From: Acidobacteriota bacterium
GTDB taxonomy: Bacteria > Acidobacteriota > Blastocatellia > Pyrinomonadales > Pyrinomonadaceae
DNA: 6,137 bases
Direction: 5' to 3'
Assembly (NCBI GenBank): GCA_023436495.1
Contig: JAEZIT010000126.1
Location: 1 to 6,137, forward strand
In this document: piece by piece, positions 1-5,672 of the stretch
Layout: the number at the start of each line of letters is the position of its first letter
Numbering within the stretch: the stretch's first letter is position 1
Notes under the pieces: model-generated
What the model was told of the DNA's origin: nothing
Databases searched by the model: none
The model's input: only the letters and a program-made list of their open reading frames with translations
Made by a program: the position numbers and the translations under genes

Positions 1-1
1 C

Positions 2-190
2 GAAGACCTCGTCGCAGCCGGTGTCATCGACCCCGCAAAGGTCACCCGCACCGCCCTGCAGAACGCAGCCTCCATCGCAGGCCTCATGCTCACCACCGAA
101 GCAATGATCGCCGATTCGCCCGACGAAAAAGACGGCGGCATGGGCGGCGGAATGCCCGGCGGCATGGGCGGCATGGGAATGGGAATGTAA
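2..190 (+). CDS. groEL: Chaperonin GroEL (Hsp60), C-terminal fragment
   Basis: This is the last 62 codons of a GroEL gene that begins before the window; the reading frame opens at base 2 and ends at TAA 188-190. GroEL is the cytoplasmic tetradecameric ATP-driven chaperonin that folds proteins with GroES. The sequence shows the highly conserved end of the equatorial domain (GVIDPAKVTRTALQNAAS, then AGLMLTTEAMIAD) followed by the flexible Gly-Met-rich tail, GGMGGGMPGGMGGMGMGM, which in GroEL projects into the cavity. The acidic DSPDEKD stretch sits just before the tail, as is usual. No frameshift is seen. groES is not in view and would be expected upstream if the usual operon is kept. Downstream, two hairpins and an intrinsic terminator close the transcript. 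Identification is secure; only the 5' part is missing. Confidence 0.97.
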   Translation, partial: EDLVAAGVIDPAKVTRTALQNAASIAGLMLTTEAMIADSPDEKDGGMGGGMPGGMGGMGMGM

Positions 191-192
191 TC

Positions 193-235
193 GGAACGCG
201 GACGCCCCGTCCGCAAACGCCGTTCGCGGCGTTCC
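193..235 (+). other. Paired GC-rich hairpins in the groEL 3' UTR
   Basis: Two small hairpins lie between the groEL stop and its terminator. The first is CGGACG-ccc-CGTCCG (199-213). The second is a perfect 7-bp stem, AACGCCG-ttcg-CGGCGTT (216-233), with a stable-type UUCG tetraloop. The flanks GGAACGC (193-199) and GCGTTCC (229-235) are also complementary, so a larger competing fold is possible. No T-run follows, so these are more likely to be mRNA 3'-end stabilising or pausing structures than the terminator itself. The function is inferred only from base pairing. Confidence 0.5.
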
Positions 236-246
236 ATGTCATTACG

Positions 247-275
247 AAAGCCTCGGCATCGCGCCGGGGCTTTTG
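247..275 (+). terminator. Intrinsic terminator of groEL
   Basis: An 11-bp stem, AAAGCCTCGGC (247-257) with GCCGGGGCTTT (263-273), has one G-T wobble and a 5-nt loop (ATCGC). It ends in a short T-run (TTTT, 271-274) and then GATTTG. It lies 57 nt after the groEL stop codon and is the obvious end of that transcript. Confidence 0.8.
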
Positions 276-302
276 ATTTGAACGCCGCTGATTCGTAACA
301 CG

Positions 303-453
303 ACTTTGCCGCCGGTCGAGCATCTTCCTGCGGCTTTGCCGCTCTATTTGCGGTGAAGCTGTGCTTCACCGGTCGCTTGGAATATTTCTTGCGGCTCTGC
401 CGCCGCCGAAATGCGGAACTTCTCCGCAAATAGCGGCCCGCCTTTCGGACCGC
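303..453 (+). repeat. RAYT-less miniature copy of the hairpin-doublet element (MITE-like)
   Basis: This intergenic block matches the ends of the RAYT element found later in the window but has no gene inside. In order, 303-329 (GCCGCCGGTCGAGCATC region) resembles 5012-5035. A complete 42-nt unit follows at 330-371: hairpin GCGGC-ttt-GCCGC, linker TCTATTTG, then hairpin CGGTGAAGC-tgt-GCTTCACCG. A lone hairpin, GCGGC-tct-GCCGC, lies at 391-403. Next comes an inverted part: stem GCGGA/TCCGC (413-427), CAAATAG (427-433, reverse complement of the linker CTATTTG) and a longer stem at 433-453 with one mismatch. The join between left-type and right-type ends falls at about 404-412, where the RAYT gene would otherwise begin. 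The right half is more diverged than the left. It is probably a non-autonomous relative mobilised by a RAYT acting in trans. Confidence 0.75.
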
Positions 454-472
454 GCCCGGTTCAATTGAGTCG

Positions 473-532
473 AAGCCCTTGGGTTGCCGAATGACGGAGT
501 TTTCTGTCGCGAGGCAACGAGGGGCTTTTTTT
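473..532 (+). terminator. Long terminator-like hairpin with T7 tail, no obvious gene upstream
   Basis: Outer stem AAGCCC (473-478) pairs with GGGCTT (522-527), and inner stem GTTGCC (483-488) with GGCAAC (513-518), separated by a small internal loop. A further weak pairing of GACGGA with the TCTGTC region lies in the apical part. Seven Ts (526-532) follow directly. The form is that of a + strand intrinsic terminator. It is about 200 nt past the groEL terminator with no coding region between, so it may catch read-through or end a short untranslated RNA. It lies upstream of the promoter at 565-594 and so insulates the TPR gene. Confidence 0.6.
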
Positions 533-564
533 CTGTCGTGCGGGCGGCTGCCCTTGTGCCGGCA

Positions 565-594
565 TTGAAAAATTGCAAGCAACAGCCGTATAAT
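565..594 (+). promoter_or_regulatory. Sigma70-type promoter for the TPR gene
   Basis: A -35 box TTGAAA (565-570) is separated by 18 nt from a perfect -10 box TATAAT (589-594). Transcription would start near base 601 and leave a leader of about 100 nt before ATG 703. The leader holds a small hairpin, CTCAG-gccg-CTGAG (613-626). It is the best promoter match in the window and lies between a terminator and a gene start. Confidence 0.7.
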
Positions 595-702
595 CCGTTC
601 ACCAAATATCCCCTCAGGCCGCTGAGCGGAAATAAAAAGTGAATTGAATATCTGCTCACAGCCGCCGCGTCCAACCTGAGACGCGCGCCCTGTACCAAAC
701 AA

Positions 703-2931
703 ATGCGACCATTAAAAATTATGCTCCTGCGGATAGCCGTCTGCTCAATGTTCGTGATCGCCGCGTCGACCACCGCGTATTCTCAAAACGACCCCTGCGA
801 TGCTTTTTATCACGGTGCGAATCACCGCTTTGCCGGCCGTTGGGACGAAGCGATCGCGGAGCTGACCAAGGCGATCGACCTGAAATGCCCCGAATTGGGG
901 CAGGCATATTACCTTCGCGGCGAGGCCCGCTGGGGCAAGAAGGACTACGACGGCGCCTGGGCCGACGCGACGAAAGCGATCCCGCTGCTGGAAGAACCCG
1001 GTTCCGGCCACCGCCTGAGAGGCCGCGTCGCGTTTGCGAAAGGCGACTATAAAGCCGCGCTGCCAGAGTTTTCAAAGGCGATAGAACTGGACCCGAGCGA
1101 CGGCAGTGCCGTGATGCGCCGTGCCGAGACCCGCGAGAAATTGGGTGACCTCGACGGAGCCATCGCCGATTACACCCGCCTTATTGAGATCGACGGTAAA
1201 GATGCCGCCGAAAGCCACATCGCCCGTGCTCACATTTATTTGGCAAAGGGCGACAAGATAAAGGCCTTCGCCGATTTCGATAAAGCGATCGCGATGGTGC
1301 CCAACGACCCGCTTCTCTTCGTCTTGCGCGGAAATGCACATTATTCGCTCAAGGATTACAAAGCGGCGGTCGCCGATCTTAAAAAAGCTCTGTCCATCAG
1401 CCCGCAGAACGTCGACGCGCATCACTATCTGGGGCACGTTTACCACGACCAGCAGCTTTACGCGGACGCTGTCGCATCATTCAGTTCGGCTATCAAGGCT
1501 GCACCGGAAAGAGCGGGTTTCTACCTGGACCGCGGTTTGGTCTATCGGGACCTGATGGATCTCGACCGCGCAAGGGCCGACGTGATAAAGGCTAGCCAGA
1601 TCGACCCAGCGAACGCCGAAATTCGGATCTCCGCGGCCTGGATCGCCTTGTTGAAAAAGAATTTTTGGGATGCCGAAGGCGAAGCGAGCGGTGTGATATC
1701 GCGGCACGGCATGAAAGGCAACGCGCCGTACGCCGCGATCGTTGAATATCTGGCTCTGAGGATGCGAGGCGACTCTGCGGATGCGGCCGCACAGTTGAAA
1801 CTGCGGATAAAGGCCTCCGAGCCGGGCGCGTGGACCGATAGCCTGCTGAAGTTTTTGGACGGCCAACTCACGGCGACGCGGCTTCTGGCAGCAGCGGACA
1901 GTGACGCAAAGAAAACCGAAGGCCGCTCGATCATCGGGATCAAAGCACTGATCGACGGTCAGCCCGCAATCGCCAAAACGCACCTCGACTGGATCAACGC
2001 GAACGGCACAAAGCAATCTTTCGAATACTCGTTTTTCCGCCTTTTGTCCGGGAGCGGGACTTCGCCCGCTGCCGAGGCATTTTTCGCTCAGGGCAACGAT
2101 CATTTCAACGAAGGCAGGAAAACAGAGGCCATTGCTTCCTACACCAAAGCGATCGCCGCCGACCCGAAACGCCCGGAATATCTGCTCGCACGTGCAAAGG
2201 CCAATATTTCACTACGAAAGCCCGTTCTCGCCCGGCAGGACATCGACCGGTCGCTGCAGGTCGGCGCCACATACGACGCCTATGCTCTTAGTGCGAACAT
2301 GCACATCGAAGCCGGCCGCTACGCTCAAGCCGTTACCGACCTCGAAGCCGGTTCCAAGCATCTCAAAGGATCGCAGGACGCCGCGGCCGTCTTCAATCAC
2401 CACGCCGCACTCGCCGGGGTGAACGAACTGCTCGGAAATGCGGCCGGGGTCAAATCCAACCTCGCCGCCGCCGAACAAGCGATGGGCGACGTCGCCTTCA
2501 CGGTTTACGATTACGCCCTGGCCGACAAATCGTCGGGACAATTCGGCCTCGCCCTCGCCAAATTCAGCGCGGCGATCGCCGACAAACCCGAAAATATCGA
2601 ATTCCTGAGCGAACGCGGTCTGGTCTGGATCGAGCTGGGCAAATTGAAAGAGGCTCTCGACGATTTCGACAACGCCCTCCGGATCGCCCCGAAAAAGATC
2701 TACGTCCAGGTCAACCGCGGCGAAACCCTGCGGCTGATGAAACGCTACGCCGAAGCCGTCGACGCCGTCGATATTGCCCTCGACTTTCTCCCCGCTGACG
2801 ATCTTCTTCGCCCACGGGCGCACGAGATCCGCGCCGCCGCCAACTGTGCCCTCGGCAACAAGATCGAAGCCGGAATGGACGAAGTCGAATCCATCCGCCT
2901 CGGCGGCACGATCAAAGCCCCATGCCGCTGA
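703..2931 (+). CDS. Exported tetratricopeptide-repeat (TPR) protein
   Basis: A 742-residue protein built almost wholly of TPR helical hairpins, which are protein-protein interaction scaffolds. Residues 1-27 form a signal peptide: RPLK basic start, hydrophobic core IAVCSMFVIAAS, probable cleavage after AYS. There is no lipobox, so a soluble periplasmic or envelope location is likely. About nine TPRs run from residue 33 to 338 (for example GDYKAALPEFSKAIELDPSD and KDYKAAVADLKKALSISPQN). A less regular segment at about 339-450 contains W377 in PGAWTDSLLKFLDGQ and resembles the spacer-like region seen in some NlpI-type TPR proteins. About eight more TPRs fill 455-735. ATG 703 is preferred over ATG 721 because it supplies the basic n-region; neither has a clear Shine-Dalgarno sequence. 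A promoter (565-594) and terminator (2973-3005) make it a single-gene unit. The binding partner is unknown and TPR content alone gives no specific function. Confidence 0.92.
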   Translation: MRPLKIMLLRIAVCSMFVIAASTTAYSQNDPCDAFYHGANHRFAGRWDEAIAELTKAIDLKCPELGQAYYLRGEARWGKKDYDGAWADATKAIPLLEEPGSGHRLRGRVAFAKGDYKAALPEFSKAIELDPSDGSAVMRRAETREKLGDLDGAIADYTRLIEIDGKDAAESHIARAHIYLAKGDKIKAFADFDKAIAMVPNDPLLFVLRGNAHYSLKDYKAAVADLKKALSISPQNVDAHHYLGHVYHDQQLYADAVASFSSAIKAAPERAGFYLDRGLVYRDLMDLDRARADVIKASQIDPANAEIRISAAWIALLKKNFWDAEGEASGVISRHGMKGNAPYAAIVEYLALRMRGDSADAAAQLKLRIKASEPGAWTDSLLKFLDGQLTATRLLAAADSDAKKTEGRSIIGIKALIDGQPAIAKTHLDWINANGTKQSFEYSFFRLLSGSGTSPAAEAFFAQGNDHFNEGRKTEAIASYTKAIAADPKRPEYLLARAKANISLRKPVLARQDIDRSLQVGATYDAYALSANMHIEAGRYAQAVTDLEAGSKHLKGSQDAAAVFNHHAALAGVNELLGNAAGVKSNLAAAEQAMGDVAFTVYDYALADKSSGQFGLALAKFSAAIADKPENIEFLSERGLVWIELGKLKEALDDFDNALRIAPKKIYVQVNRGETLRLMKRYAEAVDAVDIALDFLPADDLLRPRAHEIRAAANCALGNKIEAGMDEVESIRLGGTIKAPCR

Positions 2932-2972
2932 CCGTCAATCAAATAGCCGGAAAGCAAGCGATCAACCCAACC

Positions 2973-3005
2973 AAAAGGCCCATTCACATCGAACCGGGCC
3001 TTTTT
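2973..3005 (+). terminator. Intrinsic terminator of the TPR gene
   Basis: A perfect 9-bp stem, AAAAGGCCC (2973-2981) with GGGCCTTTT (2996-3004), has a 14-nt loop and ends in five Ts (3001-3005). It lies 42 nt after the TPR stop codon. The A-run on the left arm gives a partly bidirectional look, but no gene converges on it. Confidence 0.8.
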
Positions 3006-3009
3006 GCTG

Positions 3010-3039
3010 TTGTACCGAAAGCGATCTCTGCAGTATCAT
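3010..3039 (+). promoter_or_regulatory. Candidate weak promoter for the lipoprotein gene
   Basis: TTGTAC (3010-3015), 18 nt, then TATCAT (3034-3039). The -10 box matches the consensus at five of six positions but the -35 only at three. It sits immediately after the preceding terminator and would leave a leader of about 60 nt. Some promoter is needed here because the upstream gene is terminated, but this exact choice is uncertain. Confidence 0.35.
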
Positions 3040-3108
3040 CCACGCCGTTGTCGGCAAAACAAGCTGTAATGTTTCGTCAACAGAAAACTTTAACGATTAC
3101 GGAGGACT

Positions 3109-3477
3109 ATGAAACTTTCGATTATTGTTGTATTTGCACTCTGCATCGCTCTCGCCGGCTGCACCGCCAAGGCACCTTCGGCTGATCAGATCATGTCGGC
3201 ATTGGAAACTCGGATCAAGAAAGACAATCCGGGCGCCACCGCCAAGCTGACCGACATCGAGATGGTCGAGAACGGCCGGACCACCAAGTTCAAATTTGAC
3301 TGCCTCAACTGCAAGCTGACCGCTAGCTCCGGAAGCAAAGAGGTCATCCCGTCCGCCAAAGGCGAGGGCTCCGTCTGGCTCGACCCGCAGGACAAGAAAT
3401 GGAAGTTCTACGACGCCAGCATCGAGAACGAAGACGGCTCGAAGGACTTCCTCTCGTTCGGCGACCATACATTCTAG
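3109..3477 (+). CDS. Small lipoprotein of unknown function
   Basis: A 122-residue protein with a type II (lipoprotein) signal peptide: MKLS, hydrophobic core IIVVFALCIA, then lipobox L15-A16-G17-C18. Cys18 is the predicted lipidated first residue of the mature protein, which should be anchored in a membrane facing the periplasm or cell surface. The mature domain of about 100 residues is polar, with a helical-looking start (SADQIMSALETRIKKDN) and then probable strands (KFKFDCLNCKLTAS, GSVWLDPQDKKWKFYDASIE). It contains a CLNC pair (Cys65, Cys68) that could form a disulfide or bind metal. I do not recognise the family. The start is well supported by GGAGG (3101-3105) close before ATG. It stands alone between terminator-like hairpins, so no operon partner suggests a role. 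Confidence 0.85.
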   Translation: MKLSIIVVFALCIALAGCTAKAPSADQIMSALETRIKKDNPGATAKLTDIEMVENGRTTKFKFDCLNCKLTASSGSKEVIPSAKGEGSVWLDPQDKKWKFYDASIENEDGSKDFLSFGDHTF

Positions 3478-3490
3478 GTTTTCACGATAC

Positions 3491-3521
3491 AAGCTCCCCT
3501 CCTAAATTAGAAGGGGAGCTT
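3491..3521 (+). terminator. Near-perfect 31-nt palindrome after the lipoprotein gene
   Basis: AAGCTCCCCT (3491-3500) pairs perfectly with AGGGGAGCTT (3512-3521). After one C-A mismatch, the centre CTAAATTAG pairs again, so almost the whole segment folds. It starts 14 nt after the stop codon, as expected for a terminator. No T-run follows on the + strand (next bases CGAAATATA), so termination may be weak, or the hairpin may instead protect the mRNA 3' end. Confidence 0.55.
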
Positions 3522-3528
3522 CGAAATA

Positions 3529-3557
3529 TAGACAATTCTAATATTTTGCTGTAATAT
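3529..3557 (+). promoter_or_regulatory. Probable sigma70-type promoter of the secreted-protein gene
   Basis: TAGACA (3529-3534, five of six consensus positions), a 17-nt spacer, then TAATAT (3552-3557, four of six). Transcription would begin near 3564, about 53 nt before ATG 3617. The region is locally AT-rich compared with its surroundings and lies directly after the preceding hairpin. Confidence 0.5.
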
Positions 3558-3616
3558 CGTGACGCCAAATTCCTGAACACTTGCTTCTGAAAATCAACAA
3601 AAAAGGTGAACAAAAT

Positions 3617-4831
3617 ATGAATAGATCGTCCTCTGTTATGATCGCGGTATTTGCGGCCGCGGCTATTTTTGCCGGGACCGCATCCGCACAGTTCTCCATT
3701 CCGAAGGTCAAGATCCCGAAGAGCGTCAAAAAAGCCATTCCTCCGGCACCCGAAACGACGAACCCCGACACGTCGGCTCCGGAAGCGGCCGATCCGGTCT
3801 CGAACACGCCGTCGCGGCAGCCGAACGCCGCCGCCCAGCGCGGAGTGCCGATCGCCGGCGCGAAAATAACGTTTTCCGCCAGCCCGGACGGTTCCAATCC
3901 GAAGACCACCTTTACCTCGGCCGAGAATATCTACGGCCGGCTCGATCTCGGCGGCAAGACGATGTACGACGCCTTCGGGTGGAAGGCCATGGGCGACCGG
4001 AACTTTTATTACGTCAGTTACTGGATAAAGATCCTGCCCGCCGGTAAAGAGGCCTGGGAACACGATTGGCATAACGGACGCAGTTACACGCTCGTGACAA
4101 AGGAAGAGGCAAAGAAGACCTTCTGGAACTTCGACGTGCTGCCCGACCCGACGAAGGCATCGACGCTATCGAGCGCCATCGCCGACGAGATCGAATTTTA
4201 CAAAGGCGTCTCCGGAATGTGGCCGCAGATAGGCGACATGGAAAACGCACGACGAACCTTTCCGCAGAACGGCAACTACACCGTCGATATGACGATATTC
4301 GGCGATTCGTACGACGACTGGGGCAAACCGGCCGGCGATACCGACACCTATCCGACCGTTTCCGCCAGGCTCACCTTCCAATTCAGCGGCGCCGACGGGC
4401 AGCGGCTGGCTTCGGGCTACGAAAAGGCAAGAGACGCCATAGAGGCAGCCAAAAACCGCGCCGAAATGCTCCACGCAATGCCGGACTGGTGGTCGAAACC
4501 CGCTCGTGTCACCGATCCGAAACTCGCCCCGGCACGGCTCGTCCCGTTGATCAAAGGCTTCATCGGCCAGTGGAACCTGACCTATATGAAGCACATGATC
4601 ATAAACTTCACCGGCCCGCTCTGGGTGATCGAAAACAATGAACTCGGCATCCCCAGATACCGCATGGTCAAACCGTACATCTACGTGATTTACAAAGACC
4701 CGAAGGACAACTCCTGCCAGGTCGGAGCCCTCTACATGCGCGAAAATTACTCCGGCGGCGGCACCTTCGGCTCGCCCTACCTCGGCGGCATCCGCGATAT
4801 CCAATACATCGACTGCGCCGCCGTCAAGTAA
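3617..4831 (+). CDS. Secreted protein of unknown family, 404 residues
   Basis: I chose ATG 3617 over a longer in-frame TTG start at 3581 because AGGTGA (3604-3609) lies 7 nt before it and because it gives a clean signal peptide: MNR, then hydrophobic SVMIAVFAAAAIFAGT, with cleavage after Ala24 (ASA/QF). A low-complexity linker rich in Pro, Thr, Ser and Ala follows (about residues 25-75) and begins with a short basic stretch (PKVKIPKSVKK). The rest is a globular domain rich in aromatic residues, with motifs such as FYYVSYWIKILP, EAWEHDWHNG, MPDWWSKP and YIYVIYKDPKDNSC. It has only two cysteines, Cys367 and Cys400, both near the C terminus, which suggests one disulfide in an exported protein. 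No catalytic signature or membrane anchor is recognised. It probably acts in the periplasm or outside the cell. It has its own promoter and a strong hairpin after it. Confidence 0.88.
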   Translation: MNRSSSVMIAVFAAAAIFAGTASAQFSIPKVKIPKSVKKAIPPAPETTNPDTSAPEAADPVSNTPSRQPNAAAQRGVPIAGAKITFSASPDGSNPKTTFTSAENIYGRLDLGGKTMYDAFGWKAMGDRNFYYVSYWIKILPAGKEAWEHDWHNGRSYTLVTKEEAKKTFWNFDVLPDPTKASTLSSAIADEIEFYKGVSGMWPQIGDMENARRTFPQNGNYTVDMTIFGDSYDDWGKPAGDTDTYPTVSARLTFQFSGADGQRLASGYEKARDAIEAAKNRAEMLHAMPDWWSKPARVTDPKLAPARLVPLIKGFIGQWNLTYMKHMIINFTGPLWVIENNELGIPRYRMVKPYIYVIYKDPKDNSCQVGALYMRENYSGGGTFGSPYLGGIRDIQYIDCAAVK

Positions 4832-4842
4832 ACCTCCTCCAT

Positions 4843-4882
4843 CCGAAGCGGCCGGCATTCATCATACAGCCGGCCCCTTCGG
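4843..4882 (+). terminator. Strong GC-rich hairpin after the secreted-protein gene
   Basis: CCGAAG (4843-4848) pairs with CTTCGG (4877-4882) and, after a C-C mismatch, GGCCGGC (4850-4856) pairs with GCCGGCC (4869-4875), around a 12-nt loop. It begins 11 nt past the stop codon. There is no T-run, so it may be a non-canonical terminator or an mRNA 3'-end stabiliser. It separates the gene from the RAYT element. Confidence 0.55.
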
Positions 4883-4913
4883 CCAGGAAGCGAGCAATTC
4901 TAAAAACCTCTTC

Positions 4914-5110
4914 GCCGCTCCGCCGCCCATCGACGATCCTCCTGCGGCTCTGCCACTCTATTTGCGGAAAAGCTCTGCTTTTCCGATAATGCTAAAACCT
5001 AATTGCGGCTCTGCCGCCCGTCGAGTATCCTTCTTGCGGCTCTGCCGCTCTATTTGCGGAAAAGCTCTGCTTTTCCGATAATGCTGAAAAACTATTTGCG
5101 GCTCTGCCGC
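4914..5110 (+). repeat. Left-end tandem hairpin-doublet modules upstream of the RAYT gene
   Basis: Two complete 42-nt units lie at 4944-4985 and 5036-5077, 92 nt apart. Each has hairpin GCGGC-tct-GCCGC (the first copy has one mismatch, GCCAC), linker TCTATTTG, and perfect 9-bp hairpin CGGAAAAGC-tct-GCTTTTCCG. Each is followed by a similar ATAATGCT(A/G)AAAA spacer and a lone short hairpin (5005-5017, 5098-5110). A decayed short hairpin, GCCGC-tcc-GCCGC, sits at 4914-4926 before the same CGA.(G/T)ATCCT spacer that recurs at 5022-5031. The pattern is a duplicated module of about 92 nt. The last hairpin lies 13 nt before the RAYT start codon. Confidence 0.88.
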
Positions 5111-5123
5111 CGCCCAAACATAA

Positions 5124-5672
5124 ATGTTTCAGATCTCCCGCGACAACCCGGCATACTACCTTACCTCGGTCACCCACAAACGCATTCCGATCTTCCAAAC
5201 CGACCGGATAAAACAAATACTCTGCAGAGCTCTCGACGAGGCGCGGATTTCCGCCGGCATCATGCTGTTCGCCTATGTCATAATGCCCGACCACATTCAT
5301 CTGCTGAGCGACAACGCCCGGGAAATGAAGGACGTTTTGCGCTTCATGAACGGCATCTCTGCCAAGCGGATCATCGATTTTCTAAAGGAAAACAATTACG
5401 AGAGTTCGCTCCGAAAACTCCGCATCGAAGACCGCGGGAACAATCACAAGCACTCGGTTTACGAACACCACCCGAACGCACTCCGCATCACCGGCGAAGA
5501 CGCCTTCATGCAAAAGGTCAATTATATCCACATGAACCCAGTCCGCGCCGGGCTGGTCGAACATCCGGACGATTATCTATATTCCAGCGCCCGGCTCTGG
5601 CATCGCCGGGAAACCGACACCGAGCCGCTCATCACCGACCACCAAATGATCAAATGGCGAGCGGCGGCATAG
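5124..5672 (+). CDS. REP-associated tyrosine transposase (RAYT, Y1/HUH family)
   Basis: A 182-residue enzyme of the IS200-like Y1 transposase superfamily. These enzymes nick and join single-stranded DNA at hairpins through a 5'-phosphotyrosine link. The HUH motif is seen in YVIMPDHIHLL (His57, His59; metal-binding), and the family signature YIHMNPVRAGLV carries the probable catalytic Tyr134. YLYSSARLW (151-159) is the usual motif just after it. The N terminus (NPAYYLTSVTHKR) fits the first strand of the fold, and the length matches intact family members, so it looks functional. ATG 5124 directly follows an in-frame TAA (5121-5123), which excludes a longer form; there is no Shine-Dalgarno sequence, so translation may be weak. 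Hairpin repeats lie 13 nt upstream and overlap the stop codon, the arrangement expected for a RAYT and its own REPs. No second gene (such as tnpB) accompanies it. Confidence 0.93.
   Translation: MFQISRDNPAYYLTSVTHKRIPIFQTDRIKQILCRALDEARISAGIMLFAYVIMPDHIHLLSDNAREMKDVLRFMNGISAKRIIDFLKENNYESSLRKLRIEDRGNNHKHSVYEHHPNALRITGEDAFMQKVNYIHMNPVRAGLVEHPDDYLYSSARLWHRRETDTEPLITDHQMIKWRAAA

Noticed and set aside
1477..2823. Long minus-strand frames opposite the TPR gene (208 and 203 residues)
   Set aside because: They are antisense shadows of a high-G+C coding frame, with no recognisable domain or ribosome site, while the + strand frame has clear TPRs and a signal peptide.
3581..3616. TTG start at 3581 extending the secreted protein by 12 residues
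   Set aside because: The extension would put a charged stretch (KINKKGEQN) before the signal peptide, and the Shine-Dalgarno AGGTGA lies inside it at the right distance for ATG 3617.
4992..5300. A 102-residue minus-strand frame across the left-end repeats and the RAYT start
   Set aside because: It contains the FSANRAAEP repeat translation and then antisense RAYT sequence; no start signal supports it.
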